Shown: one piece after another, positions 1 to 9,599 of the stretch
Position numbering within the stretch: the stretch's first letter is position 1
Layout of the letters: each line of letters starts with the position of its first letter
DNA from: a virus
IMG/VR virus record: IMGVR_UViG_3300010151_005441
Coordinates: 1 to 49,277 of that record
Reading direction: 5' to 3' (one strand)
Length of the DNA: 49,277 bases
Notes under the pieces: model-generated
The model's database searches: none
The model's input: the letters and a program-made list of their open reading frames with translations, nothing else
Told to the model about the DNA's origin: nothing
Position numbers and translations under genes: made by a program

Positions 1-1917
1 CCAGAAGAAGAAAAGAGGATTAAACTAGAGAATCAGGAGTACGACCGCCGCGCCATCGAACAGTCCCGGCGCCTGACCCGGGAGGCCCAACAAAGAGCGG
101 CTATTGAGAAGCAAACCGCTGCCGACCGCCTCCAGGGCTTGGAGGATGCTAGCGAAAAAACAGCGAATTTTTCACAACAACTAACTGAGGCGGGCCAACA
201 AAAGGCCGCTTCGATCACTGTGACGCCTAAGCTAGAAACAGGTGATATAGAAAAAACACTGTATGAGGCCGTAGTGGGTACCTTGGAACGCGCCGGCGCC
301 GACGGCGCCAAGAAGATGTCCACATTCATTGAAGAAGCCTTCGGCCCGACCATGGCCCGAACGATCAAGGACAACTGGGAGCTTGGCCTTGCCGGCGCCG
401 GCGCGCTGGTGGCGGCCAAGAAAGGCCGCGGAGCGCTAAAGGCAAGAAAGGTAAGAAGGACCCGTCGCGCCGACGAAGCCGCCTATCGCGCAAGAAACCC
501 CGCAGCTTCGGCTGATGAGGCTGCCGAGGCTGTTGATAGAAGAGCCAGGAATGCTAGACAAGACAAGAAACCAGGACTCTTTGGAAAGGGTTCCAAGTCA
601 CGCGACTTCGCCGGCAAGGGCCTCGCCGGCGCTGCAGGGTACGGGCTTGCCAAGTCTCAAGGGCTAAAATCTCTGATAAACATGTTCGGTCAGCTAGGGT
701 TAGAGCTTAATGATGCCACAGCGAAAGTTCGTCGGTTCACAAATTTGACCCGGGACGAAGATACTTTTGGTGCTTTGGTCGACAATATCTATGACACAAA
801 CACAGCCTGGCGCGCACATGGACTAGAAGTACAACAGATCCAGGACATCAACATAGAACTCATTGAGGGCTTTAGGGGCTTCTCTAAGATGCAACCTAGA
901 GTCCAAAAAGATATTGTGAACACTTCTGCCATGATGGCAATTTTGGGTGTTGATGCTAAAACGGGCGCTAAGAATATGGAGATTATGGGCAACGCTATGG
1001 GTCTCACAGGGAAGCAATCTACAAACCTTACCAAAGATATTGCCGGAACTGCCGATGCCCTTAACATGAGCCTGCCAAGCGTAATGCAACAGTTCGCAGG
1101 CATGGAAGATAAGCTTGTCCAATTTGGTGTTAACTCTGCTACAGCTATGAAAGAACTGATGGTCGTGAGCAAAAATACAAATATTCCCATGAACGATTTA
1201 TTGGGTACCTTGGATAACTTTGACACCTTCGACGAGGCTGCCAACGCCGCAGGCAATCTAAACGCCCTTTTGGGCGGCGAGTTCATCGATGACATCGCGT
1301 TAATGAATGCTAGCCTTGAGGGAGATACCCTCGGGGTTATGACAATGGTCCAGGACGCTCTTGCAAATTCTGCTGTAGGGTGGGACGATATGAATGCAGC
1401 CCAGAAAAAAGCCATATCCGAAACCACCGGTATCGGGATGGGCAACCTTGCGCGAATTGCTAGAGGTGATTTGACTGCCGATATGGCAACTGCCACGGAC
1501 GTCACTGCGACGGAAAAGCGTGTTAAGGAACTGGCCACTCAAGGTAGAGGTATCGTAGAGAACATGGAAGTTTCAATGAAGGGGGCAGAAACTGTCGTAA
1601 CTACTGGCAAGGTTTTAGACCAACGGGTCCCTGGAGGGAAGAGCCCTCAGGAAAAGATGGAAGCCACTCAGCAGAAATTTGCCAAACTTCCTGCCGGTAA
1701 GAATGATATCACGGAAGCCATACGGTTGATGGGGGTCGTAACTGAAACCACTATGAAACGACTGGACGCGACGATGAAGATGTTGACTGGTGGGATTAAA
1801 CTGGACGAAGGCACAGTAAAAAAACTAACAGATTCGATGTCAGCGGAGAAGAGCCTAAAGGTGGTCAACGGCCGATTAGTCCTCGAAGAAGATTTAAGCG
1901 GGAGGACGTCTGGATAA
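1..1917 (+). CDS. Tail tape-measure-like virion protein (5' partial)
   Basis: The frame is open to the left edge with no stop, so the gene begins upstream; the TTG at 139 is not needed as a start. The first 60 or so codons are rich in Glu, Arg, Gln and Ala and look like a coiled coil. Next come a short Gly/Ala hydrophobic stretch (around LGLAGAGALVAAKKG), a basic linker, and a long, mostly helical body with repeated Asn/Leu/Gly segments such as AGNLNALLGGEFID. Coiled coil plus hydrophobic patch plus long helical body just before baseplate genes is typical of tape-measure or tape-measure-associated proteins. The next gene starts directly after its stop. Family assignment is inferred from organisation and composition, not from a diagnostic motif. 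Confidence 0.55.
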   Translation, partial: PEEEKRIKLENQEYDRRAIEQSRRLTREAQQRAAIEKQTAADRLQGLEDASEKTANFSQQLTEAGQQKAASITVTPKLETGDIEKTLYEAVVGTLERAGADGAKKMSTFIEEAFGPTMARTIKDNWELGLAGAGALVAAKKGRGALKARKVRRTRRADEAAYRARNPAASADEAAEAVDRRARNARQDKKPGLFGKGSKSRDFAGKGLAGAAGYGLAKSQGLKSLINMFGQLGLELNDATAKVRRFTNLTRDEDTFGALVDNIYDTNTAWRAHGLEVQQIQDINIELIEGFRGFSKMQPRVQKDIVNTSAMMAILGVDAKTGAKNMEIMGNAMGLTGKQSTNLTKDIAGTADALNMSLPSVMQQFAGMEDKLVQFGVNSATAMKELMVVSKNTNIPMNDLLGTLDNFDTFDEAANAAGNLNALLGGEFIDDIALMNASLEGDTLGVMTMVQDALANSAVGWDDMNAAQKKAISETTGIGMGNLARIARGDLTADMATATDVTATEKRVKELATQGRGIVENMEVSMKGAETVVTTGKVLDQRVPGGKSPQEKMEATQQKFAKLPAGKNDITEAIRLMGVVTETTMKRLDATMKMLTGGIKLDEGTVKKLTDSMSAEKSLKVVNGRLVLEEDLSGRTSG

Positions 1918-2766
1918 ATGTCTAAATACATTGAAAGAGTATTACCTCATGATAGCATGTTGGGCGATGACCCCACTGATATTATGGCTAAGAGCGGCAG
2001 GGTCGTTCTGTTTACACACCTGGCGACAGGCAAAGCTGTGGGCTTCAAAGCTTACGTAACAGAATTTAGTGATTCTTACAACTCTAGCTGGAGCGATACG
2101 ACAGTGTATGGTAGGATGGACCCCATCGGAGTTTATCAGGGAACCTCGCGTAAAATTAGTATATCTTGGGACGTCCCCTCTGCCAGTGCTTACGATGCGT
2201 ATAAGAATTTGCAGAGGATCTCTCAGTTGATTCGAATGCTCTATCCTGTTTACACGAATGCAGAAGAGACAGGGGTGCGCACCCTCAAGGCATCCCCTCT
2301 CTTGAGACTAAAATTCATGAATTTATCGCGTGATGTGAGGAATGGTAAAGAGGGCTTGGTTGGTTATATAAACGGTGACTTTTCCTATAAACCCGATCTC
2401 AAGCAAGGGGTCTTCGACGGCGATGACGGTACCCTAGAAATGAATGGGATATTTGATGCGTTTGACGAGCCCACAATCTATCCAAAAGTAGCCTCGTTAT
2501 CGTGCACTTTCACCGTACTCCACACACACCCCCTAGGCTTTAGCGACCAATGGGACGACGTCCCCGCCGGCGCCAGCCCCTTGAATTCTTTTGCTCGGAA
2601 TGCCAATGTTGACAATGGTCCTGGCGAGGCTTACCCGTACGGCGTTGATAGGTCTATGGTTAACCGTCCAGGTGACAGTGGTACAGAATCACTTTCAGAA
2701 GATGACTTCGGCGCCGGCCAGCAGGCTGCAACGGCCCGAGCGCTATCAGGCAACGGAGACTCATAA
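1918..2766 (+). CDS. Tail tube/baseplate-type structural protein
   Basis: 282 aa, with an ATG directly after the stop of the tape-measure-like gene. The N-terminal half is beta-rich, with a segment around SSWSDTTVYGRMDPIGVYQG of a type I associate with baseplate and tail-tube-proximal proteins of T4-like marine phages. The C-terminus (from about residue 215) is polar and Gly/Asn/Asp-rich, probably flexible. Lying between the tape-measure-like gene and a gp53-like wedge gene, it is almost certainly a virion tail component. The precise T4 counterpart (gp48/gp54-type or other) cannot be settled from sequence alone. Confidence 0.55.
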   Translation: MSKYIERVLPHDSMLGDDPTDIMAKSGRVVLFTHLATGKAVGFKAYVTEFSDSYNSSWSDTTVYGRMDPIGVYQGTSRKISISWDVPSASAYDAYKNLQRISQLIRMLYPVYTNAEETGVRTLKASPLLRLKFMNLSRDVRNGKEGLVGYINGDFSYKPDLKQGVFDGDDGTLEMNGIFDAFDEPTIYPKVASLSCTFTVLHTHPLGFSDQWDDVPAGASPLNSFARNANVDNGPGEAYPYGVDRSMVNRPGDSGTESLSEDDFGAGQQAATARALSGNGDS

Positions 2767-2767
2767 T

Positions 2768-3106
2768 ATGGCTTATCGCTATTCTAACCGGAACGTCGTT
2801 ATCAACAAGGATCCTTCTTACCGCAAACTCCTGAAGGAACGCGGCCTTAAGTTGTTCAGACAGTTCACCAGCCCGGACCTAGTTTATCCGGATGTAGGAC
2901 AGGTTCTGGACTTACGTATTGTTCAGCACACCTGGAAACATTCAGATAGATATTATAAGGTTGCGCACGAATATTATGGGGACTCCACCTTATGGTGGGT
3001 TATAGCCTGGTTCAACAAGAAGCCAACCGAGGGTCATATAGCTATAGGGGACGTGCTGGAAATACCTCTTCCGGTTGAAAAAGTATTGGCTTATTACGAG
3101 GTTTAA
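2768..3106 (+). CDS. Baseplate wedge protein, gp53-like
   Basis: 112 aa. The ATG at 2768 comes one base after the preceding stop; a longer reading of the same frame from 2591 would overlap the previous gene by 176 bases and is rejected. Residues 56-105 contain HTWKHSDRYYKVAHEYYGD followed by TLWWVIAWFN and GDVLEIP. This is the LysM-like arrangement found in phage baseplate wedge proteins of the gp53 family, where a short peptidoglycan-binding-type fold joins wedges of a contractile-tail baseplate. It is the clearest evidence here that the virion is a myovirus. No catalytic role is expected. Confidence 0.75.
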   Translation: MAYRYSNRNVVINKDPSYRKLLKERGLKLFRQFTSPDLVYPDVGQVLDLRIVQHTWKHSDRYYKVAHEYYGDSTLWWVIAWFNKKPTEGHIAIGDVLEIPLPVEKVLAYYEV

Positions 3107-3108
3107 GA

Positions 3109-5919
3109 GTGCAAACTAAAAAAGGAAGTCACAATTATTACAATCGTAAAGATGAGGTAGAGAAGTATTATAAGGCCTCGCGAGCAGCCTACCAACGTGT
3201 TCTTGCCGCCGACATGGCAGCAAAAGCCAATCAGCCGCAAGATTGGCGACAGTATGTTCCGAAGGTCATTAAAGCTACTCTCGACTCTCGGCTCCAGGAA
3301 ATAACTGGAATCTCCATGGAACAGGTTGTAGCGACACAGGAGGATTATCAATCCGACTTTGATGAACACGAGCACGGCATCACTTATCTGGATTATCGTG
3401 TGATTGCGATCAACGATATTTTTGATAACGTACGATCCTCCATAGTTCCCAATCGAGTTCTTTTATCCACCTTAGATTTGGAGGAACTTTATACTGGGGC
3501 GTCAAAGTTTCGTTTAAGTAGAGAGGCAATCCAGGAGTTCAAGAATTGGCTCGGACAAAAAGACCCACCGGAGTCTGAGGAAGAAGAAGACGGTACAGCA
3601 GAGAAGACCGGAAAAGCTCCTGCTGAAAAAACGCTTAATTGCACGGACCTGGAACAGAAGTTTCTGATTACAAACTTAGATCTACTCTCTCGGCGAAATG
3701 GGCTAGAGAAGGTAAAAAGATTTCAAACAGTTTTGGGAGACCCCACTGACATTGTGAGTGTGGTTAACTGCAACGATATCAGTGAAGCGATGTTCCGCAT
3801 AACGCCGGCCCAACAGGCTCTTCTGGTGCCGAAGATTAAATTGTTTAAAGTAATCTACCCAGATCCAGATAACCAGCCTTCTTACAAAATAGAAAAACAG
3901 CTTCCGTTTAGGAACCATCTATCGCCAGGTGTCATTGATAACATCATGGAAGGAAAGGCCGGCCGCGGTGATGGTGTGGGAATTACTGATCTACGTGTCG
4001 AGTACACCGGTAATAATCCTTGGTCGGCTAGCCGCCTGTTAAAGGTCAACATGACCTTATTTTTTGAAAGCTTTTCGGAACTTTTTACAGAGGAGCGTAT
4101 TCGTCAAGCGGAGGCCGCTGCCAATAGTGGTACTGATCCCAATAGCCCGGCGTTCCCCTTGGACGCTAGTTTCATCGATTTGATTTGGCGCGTCAGCGCT
4201 ACCAAAAAGAACCCGCTGACGCGGGAGTTCCAGTCTAATCCCGATTATTATCAAATTAAATTAGTCATAGGGTGGGGAGTACCCGAAGATAAGGATGGCC
4301 TCATCCCCCCCGATTTGATGCAGGCGATTCGACAAAACTCTTTATCGCTTTATCTCACCCACGTTGACCACAACCTTGACTTCCGCCAGGATGGCAGTGT
4401 TAATCTAAACATTGATTATCGTGCTCGTAGCGAAGAGTTGTTGGACTCTCCATCAGCAGATATATTTCAGTCGATGGATTCCAAGCGACAGATTAAACAG
4501 ATCAGGGGTGAAATTGCGCGGGTACGAGGTGTGCAAAAAGATAAAAGAGCGGCGCCAAATAGTGAAGAGGCGATTGACAAGGCCGTGGTCGCACTTAAAA
4601 AGCGAGAAAAGAATCTAATCGCGGTTACCAAACAAGAACGGTTGCGCTCCATTGTGAGTGATCTAATCGACGCCGACGCAATTCGAGCTATAGACCCTCT
4701 TTGGAAAGACTTCAAGGGTCTAAAAAGATTAAAAAAGTTTTCCTCAAGCCCGGGCACCGGAAAGGCTTCAGAAGAAGCGACTAAAATATTGGGTGACATG
4801 TTTAGTGATGATCCTGATGCCCTGGAAGAGTTACTTCAAAACGCGAGCAAACTCGCGGACAGCCTGTTTGACAGTGCCCCTCGACCGGAAGCGGGGCACT
4901 ATCGGTTACATTATTTCTTTTTGGGCGATCTTATTAATGCTCTTATACGAACTATTAAATACGAGAATCCCACTATGGAGGGTGTCGAATTTTTGATGAC
5001 GTCGTTTGAGCACCAGAACCCCTTGGTTTCTGTTAATTCTGATTTGATTCCAATGGAATCAATCCCTATATCGTTGGCATATTTTAACGATTGGCTTGCG
5101 GTAAACGTGGTGGGCCACCAACGGTCCTCCTACTATCTACTTCAGTTCTTTAAAGATTTCTTCCAAAAGGTTGTGGTGAGGTCATTGAATTATGCAGATC
5201 TTGACACAGTTAGCAATCGTAAAATTAATTATAAGACGCAAATTGGTTTTAAGGTTTTTTCTGTTCCCAACGTCCACGGGGCCCCTGCTCTTAAAACACC
5301 AGGGTCCATATCTATGAACACCTCTCCGGATGCACCTCCACGACCTGCAGGCATTCTTACCATAGGAGATCTTCAAGACGTTCTGTGGCGAAATACATAC
5401 GCGCATGATCGGCCCATCCCCGGTGGCTCTACTGACTATATTATCTTTTATCCTTATACGAGCGAAATCAATGCCAAAAAAGGAGATTATAACGAAGATT
5501 TCAAACGAGGCATCTATCACCTTTTTGTTGGGCGAGACTCCGGCCTCGTGAAGGAAATTAACTTTAGTAAAACAAATACTTCAAAATTGGCCGAGGCCAA
5601 CTTCTTAGCGCAGGAACAAAGTATCGCACAGTTCTTCCGCACATATGACGCCAATGTAAATTTGTATGGTAACACCATGTTTTTACCAGGTTCTTCGGTA
5701 TACATCAACCCTTCGTTCATGAGCAATCTGAGCGGCCCCAGTGCTCCCAACTCTATTTTTCGACGGTTTGGTTTGGGCGGTTATTATCGTGTCAATAAGG
5801 TAAGTCTACATTTAACCCCAGATAAATTTGTGACTAATATAACTTGTAAATGGATATCATCTGGTGATAAACATGGGGCGAAACCTCTCAGCAACAAACC
5901 ACGGAGAAACCGAAAATAA
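3109..5919 (+). CDS. Large baseplate/tail structural protein
   Basis: 936 aa from a GTG two bases after the preceding stop. It has several beta-rich modules (for example around VEYTGNNPWSASRLLKVNMT and LDFRQDGSVNLNIDYRARSE) split by a charged helical linker (residues about 460-560, Lys/Arg/Glu-rich, probably coiled coil). The C-terminal part, around FGLGGYYRVNKVSLHL, recalls baseplate hub proteins in which a final beta domain carries a GLGG-Y-V pattern. It sits in the tail cluster and abuts the next structural gene with no gap. I recognise no enzyme motif. A hub-like role is inferred from size, position and this C-terminal pattern. Confidence 0.5.
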   Translation: MQTKKGSHNYYNRKDEVEKYYKASRAAYQRVLAADMAAKANQPQDWRQYVPKVIKATLDSRLQEITGISMEQVVATQEDYQSDFDEHEHGITYLDYRVIAINDIFDNVRSSIVPNRVLLSTLDLEELYTGASKFRLSREAIQEFKNWLGQKDPPESEEEEDGTAEKTGKAPAEKTLNCTDLEQKFLITNLDLLSRRNGLEKVKRFQTVLGDPTDIVSVVNCNDISEAMFRITPAQQALLVPKIKLFKVIYPDPDNQPSYKIEKQLPFRNHLSPGVIDNIMEGKAGRGDGVGITDLRVEYTGNNPWSASRLLKVNMTLFFESFSELFTEERIRQAEAAANSGTDPNSPAFPLDASFIDLIWRVSATKKNPLTREFQSNPDYYQIKLVIGWGVPEDKDGLIPPDLMQAIRQNSLSLYLTHVDHNLDFRQDGSVNLNIDYRARSEELLDSPSADIFQSMDSKRQIKQIRGEIARVRGVQKDKRAAPNSEEAIDKAVVALKKREKNLIAVTKQERLRSIVSDLIDADAIRAIDPLWKDFKGLKRLKKFSSSPGTGKASEEATKILGDMFSDDPDALEELLQNASKLADSLFDSAPRPEAGHYRLHYFFLGDLINALIRTIKYENPTMEGVEFLMTSFEHQNPLVSVNSDLIPMESIPISLAYFNDWLAVNVVGHQRSSYYLLQFFKDFFQKVVVRSLNYADLDTVSNRKINYKTQIGFKVFSVPNVHGAPALKTPGSISMNTSPDAPPRPAGILTIGDLQDVLWRNTYAHDRPIPGGSTDYIIFYPYTSEINAKKGDYNEDFKRGIYHLFVGRDSGLVKEINFSKTNTSKLAEANFLAQEQSIAQFFRTYDANVNLYGNTMFLPGSSVYINPSFMSNLSGPSAPNSIFRRFGLGGYYRVNKVSLHLTPDKFVTNITCKWISSGDKHGAKPLSNKPRRNRK

Positions 5920-7248
5920 ATGGCCTACGGTAACAACGATATGAAAAGTTACCCTTTGTACAACGCTCGCAAGATGTACGAGGAGATCTGTAAATCCGAC
6001 AATCCAGAATATGTAGACCTGCGGGGCAACCGTCTTTTCTTTGGTAAAGTAGATTATGATTTTAATGCCATCATGCTCAAGAGCGATTCATTTTTGAAAC
6101 TATTCAAGCAGAAAAAGCCAGCAAAAGCCCTAGAGTTTGTGGTCGACGCGTTTGAAGACCTAAAAAAATATATAAAGGTATGTGAAAACCGTTTTCCAGG
6201 GTTTGTTCTGGAGGATGATGATTTTCTTAAAGATATGAAGGTCAAGAAGGGCTGGACTAACGTCAGCAACGGCTATTCAGACCTCCTGCAGACTTACAAT
6301 ATTGTTTTTCGGAACTCATTTATCCCACAGAACTCCTTGGACAAAAAGATCAAGAATGTGGATGACTACATTGCTAAATTTATGGAATTCTACGACCAAA
6401 CAGGTGCTATGTTACCCTTGACGCGTAGCACTTTTGTTTTATCTCGCATGACAGACCCGCTCTCTAGTGGTCTGATGCTTGAGTTAGATAATCTCAACCA
6501 CGCGGATGATGAGGTCAAGATCAAAAAATATTATGCCCATCGCCACTTCGGTTTCTATGTGAAGGCAGCTAGAAAGTTTGGTTTCTTAATAGACAAGAAT
6601 GCTCCCTGGCGCCTGATCGCCAACTTCAATTCTCCCAATATGTTGAAGTACTTAGAGCGCTATGGCACGAACGGAGAGGAGATTTTTGATAAGTATTATG
6701 TTAAAACTTATTTAAGTGATGCCGAGACGCTTAAAAGATACATGATCTTTTATTATAATGATTATGTAAGGACAACGCCGGCTACGGAGTCACTTATTGG
6801 GGAGGACGGGCGCCTGCTTTGCAAACGGGAGATGGTGCTAAGAAAAAAGTTCAATTATGAAGCTTACCAGCGCGCACTAGAACAACACCCGAACAGTACC
6901 TCGAACCCTATGGTAAGTGATGATTATTGGTATCCCAAATACTACGCTCTCAGGATGTTGGAGGCACAAAAGAAGGTCGACAGACACAAGTTGGCCCGAG
7001 AGACACGGATATTAATGCGTTTTATTCATATTTCTCTTGACAAACCGCTAGCATTGTCGTATATTAATGAGGAAGCTAAGACAACATTTCGGAGGTCTGC
7101 GTTTGTGAACGGTCCAGAAGTACCACTAAATCGATTGCCCGTGCCACCCACCACCAAGTCGCGTTTGAAAATTTCGGACGGCGATGCGCCTAATCTTCTA
7201 GAATTGCCACGTACAAATACTGGCGATTCTGGTAACGGTGGCTATTGA
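5920..7248 (+). CDS. Putative virion structural protein
   Basis: 442 aa, with an ATG immediately after the previous stop. The sequence is mainly helical, rich in Lys, Tyr, Phe and Asp, with aromatic blocks such as KIKKYYAHRHFGFYVKAARK. The last 60 residues are Pro/Asn/Gly-rich and probably disordered. There is no signal peptide, membrane segment or catalytic motif. It lies at the end of the tail block and its stop overlaps the start of the polymerase gene (TTGA overlap), so it is co-expressed with tail genes. Its function as a virion or assembly protein is inferred only from position. Confidence 0.45.
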   Translation: MAYGNNDMKSYPLYNARKMYEEICKSDNPEYVDLRGNRLFFGKVDYDFNAIMLKSDSFLKLFKQKKPAKALEFVVDAFEDLKKYIKVCENRFPGFVLEDDDFLKDMKVKKGWTNVSNGYSDLLQTYNIVFRNSFIPQNSLDKKIKNVDDYIAKFMEFYDQTGAMLPLTRSTFVLSRMTDPLSSGLMLELDNLNHADDEVKIKKYYAHRHFGFYVKAARKFGFLIDKNAPWRLIANFNSPNMLKYLERYGTNGEEIFDKYYVKTYLSDAETLKRYMIFYYNDYVRTTPATESLIGEDGRLLCKREMVLRKKFNYEAYQRALEQHPNSTSNPMVSDDYWYPKYYALRMLEAQKKVDRHKLARETRILMRFIHISLDKPLALSYINEEAKTTFRRSAFVNGPEVPLNRLPVPPTTKSRLKISDGDAPNLLELPRTNTGDSGNGGY

Positions 7249-8435
7249 GCGAATATTACCAAACAGTTTGCCCTAAAGATGCTTGCCCGGTATACTACGT
7301 TGATGGCGTGATGCAAACAACGTTGCCGAGCAACACATTGAAAACATGGCACAGCACAGGCGTAAATCATCAGTCTGCCTATGTGTATGGTGCGGGTAAG
7401 AGTCTTGATGATAGTTGCCCTTCCCACTTGAAGGATGAGTGGGGCCCCCTGAGCGAGAAAATTAAGGCCTACATGGTTTCATATGTGAAGGCGAAGATAG
7501 ACACGGTGGAATACTGTGTGCGTGACCTAGTACCACGCTCCGATCTTGATCGCTATCTTGAAATGAAAACCGAGATCACAAAGCACGTTTTCCAGAATTT
7601 TCCCCCGGCCAAAAATTTCAGTTTTTTAACTGGCTTAGATCGACTCTTAGCACAGATCAAAAAGCAGAAATTAAATGTTAACCCCGAACGGCTGCGTTCG
7701 GACATCCACGATTATAAGGCGCGCCAGTTTTGGAAGCGCGCATCCTCAACAAAGCCATATGTCGTTTTTGATATGTTCAGGACTCGGACCGGTCGCCTCG
7801 CTACTTGTCGCGGCTCGTTCCCTATACTGACGATGGCCAAAGAATACCGCAAGATCATCGAACCGGTTAACGACTATTTTGTCGAGTTAGACTACAATGC
7901 AGCGGAGCTACGTGTATTGCTGGCCCTAGGAGGCCTCGTACAGCCCGCTGGGGATATCCATGAGTGGAACCGTAGGAACATATACGGTGCTACCACAAGC
8001 CGAGAGGTGGCCAAGAAACGCATATTTGCGTGGTTGTATAACCCTGAATCTAAAGACGCCGCGTCTTCAAAAGTCTATAAAAAGAATGACATCCTTAAAA
8101 AATATTATGTTGATGGCTGTGTGTCTAACCCGTTTGGACGCCAGATCGAATGTGATGATTACCACGCACTTAACTACTTGATTCAAAGTACAACGAGCGA
8201 TATGTTTCTGAGACAAGTACTGGGGGTGGCGGAGATCGTGGATAATCGGATGAAAAAAAGCTTTATAAGTTTCTTGATGCATGATAGTGTATTATTAGAC
8301 ATTGCAAAAGAGGATATTCCTCTGATAAAAGAGATTGCTGAGGTTTTCATGAAGACACCCCTAGGGGACTTTAAAGTCAACATGAGGGTGGGCACTAACT
8401 ATGGAAATTTGAAGGAAAGGAAAAATGAAAACTAG
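7245..8435 (+). CDS. Minimal family A DNA polymerase (palm/fingers only)
   Basis: 396 aa from a TTG overlapping the previous stop. Polymerase A motifs appear in order: a TGRLAT segment near residue 186; motif A DYNAAELRVLLAL (about 215-227); motif B REVAKKRIFAWLYN (about 254-267), with the R-K-F-Y residues at the spacing of Klenow R754/K758/F762/Y766; and motif C MHDS near 345-348. The catalytic Asp of motif C is present, but the usual following Glu is Ser, and the Gly after the motif B Tyr is Asn. No 3'-5' or 5'-3' exonuclease domain fits in the roughly 180-residue N-terminus. A separate DnaE-type polymerase lies at 20882, so this may serve repair, priming or gap filling. Activity is likely but untested. 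Confidence 0.8.
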   Translation: MSEYYQTVCPKDACPVYYVDGVMQTTLPSNTLKTWHSTGVNHQSAYVYGAGKSLDDSCPSHLKDEWGPLSEKIKAYMVSYVKAKIDTVEYCVRDLVPRSDLDRYLEMKTEITKHVFQNFPPAKNFSFLTGLDRLLAQIKKQKLNVNPERLRSDIHDYKARQFWKRASSTKPYVVFDMFRTRTGRLATCRGSFPILTMAKEYRKIIEPVNDYFVELDYNAAELRVLLALGGLVQPAGDIHEWNRRNIYGATTSREVAKKRIFAWLYNPESKDAASSKVYKKNDILKKYYVDGCVSNPFGRQIECDDYHALNYLIQSTTSDMFLRQVLGVAEIVDNRMKKSFISFLMHDSVLLDIAKEDIPLIKEIAEVFMKTPLGDFKVNMRVGTNYGNLKERKNEN

Positions 8436-8733
8436 CAAACTTGTGAGAGATAGGATCCCTGCAATCATCGGGAGAACCGGCAAAAGATGTACGACATATA
8501 TAGCAGGCGACGCTGAGTACCAAGAGAAATTATGGGAAAAGCTTAATGAGGAAGTGGATGAATTTAAAACTGCTCCCTCCGAAGAAGAATTGGCCGATAT
8601 CCTGGAGGTAGTTGCAGCAATTACTACTTGTTACGGGTTCGACCCTTATGATGTGGAGACGGCGCGCCAAGCTAAGGCTGGCGCCCGCGGCAGCTTTAAG
8701 AACAAGACTGTCCTGGAAGAAGTGCACGACTAA
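8425..8733 (+). CDS. MazG-like NTP pyrophosphohydrolase
   Basis: 102 aa; the ATG lies inside the last codons of the polymerase gene (11-base overlap). The N-terminal KLVRDRIPAII motif, followed by a helical region with EEVDEF (about 41-46) and EELADILEVVAAI (about 54-66), matches small MazG-like house-cleaning pyrophosphohydrolases. These hydrolyse non-canonical or regulatory NTPs to NMP and pyrophosphate, using acidic EExxE and D/E metal ligands. In phages such enzymes are thought to clean nucleotide pools or alter host alarmone signalling. Length is normal for the single-domain family. Confidence 0.85.
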   Translation: MKTSKLVRDRIPAIIGRTGKRCTTYIAGDAEYQEKLWEKLNEEVDEFKTAPSEEELADILEVVAAITTCYGFDPYDVETARQAKAGARGSFKNKTVLEEVHD

Positions 8734-8735
8734 AG

Positions 8736-9566
8736 ATGAGAAGCATTGTTGCGCTGACGCGCCCAGCGATCAATATAGCATCTTCCTTTGAGGGATATCC
8801 ACAGTATACCGTTTACAAGATATCCAAGCATGCGGGCACTGGGAAACGGGAGTATTGTCTCCCTGTTTTTGAACACCCGGAAAAATATGAAGCAGCGCTC
8901 ATGCCATTAAAGACATTCTTTAAGGGTATCAAGAAAGAGGTATTTTTTATCGTTTGTGGGGCATCAATTGAATCTGCATGTGCGTTGCGTATATTGGAGC
9001 AATTGAAGAATCGAAAAATTTGGATTCTGTATGTCGTTCCGGAAAGAAAATATTTGAACGAGACCGAGCGCCTCAACGAGAGAGCCGTGTTTCATGTGCT
9101 CCAGGAATATGCGCGCTCTGGTGTGTTTGAAAAGTTTTTTATAATTGATAATGCACAAATAGAAAAGATTCTGCACGAACAACTCACCATTAAAGAATAT
9201 TATGAGAAGATTAATGATTTTGTGGCCAGTACTATCCACATGATAAATGTTTTTGATAACACCAAAAGCGAGCTACAAAACAAGTCAGAGCTATCACCTG
9301 CGTCGCGACTCGCAACTTTTGGGGTTGGTACCTTAGAAAGTGGAGATATACCGCTTTTTAATCTTGACAACGTGGAAGAAAAAGAGTATTATTTTGCTAT
9401 TAACAAAGAAAGACTTGGTGAACAAGGCCTGTTAGAGAAAGTGAAAACTTATATGGAAAAAGATACATCCAACGTAAAGATTAATTATCAAATATATTCA
9501 ACAGACTACGATGCAGACTACGTTTATACTGTGCTGCACACGTCAGAAATTCAAAAAAGTGCTTGA
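8736..9566 (+). CDS. Unknown protein, possible divergent tubulin/FtsZ fold
   Basis: 276 aa, ATG two bases after the MazG-like gene. The order of elements recalls FtsZ/tubulin: a first strand and turn (RSIVALTRPAINIASSF, where GxGGxGxN would sit), a second strand (YTVYKIS), a strand ending FFIVCGAS where the Gly-rich T4 loop would sit (about 69-77), then a helix, strand IWILYVVPE, a long helix RAVFHVLQEYARSG, strand KFFIIDNAQ, and a long helix YEKINDFVASTIHMINVF. The canonical Gly-rich nucleotide loops are degraded, so GTP binding is doubtful. The fold call is inference from pattern memory; otherwise it is an uncharacterised phage protein. The -35 box of the SSB promoter overlaps its stop codon. 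Confidence 0.4.
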   Translation: MRSIVALTRPAINIASSFEGYPQYTVYKISKHAGTGKREYCLPVFEHPEKYEAALMPLKTFFKGIKKEVFFIVCGASIESACALRILEQLKNRKIWILYVVPERKYLNETERLNERAVFHVLQEYARSGVFEKFFIIDNAQIEKILHEQLTIKEYYEKINDFVASTIHMINVFDNTKSELQNKSELSPASRLATFGVGTLESGDIPLFNLDNVEEKEYYFAINKERLGEQGLLEKVKTYMEKDTSNVKINYQIYSTDYDADYVYTVLHTSEIQKSA

Positions 9567-9591
9567 CAACCCAGTCGGGCTGTGGTAGATT
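9563..9591 (+). promoter_or_regulatory. Sigma70-type promoter for the SSB gene
   Basis: TTGACA at 9563-9568, a 17-base spacer and TAGATT at 9586-9591, with TG one base upstream of the -10 box (extended -10). Predicted start of transcription is about 9598, giving a leader of about 59 bases. The -35 overlaps the stop codon of the upstream gene. Confidence 0.7.
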
Positions 9592-9599
9592 ATGTATAG

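Noticed and set aside
789-1538. Long minus-strand frame in the tape-measure-like gene
   Set aside because: Shadow of a strongly coding plus frame.
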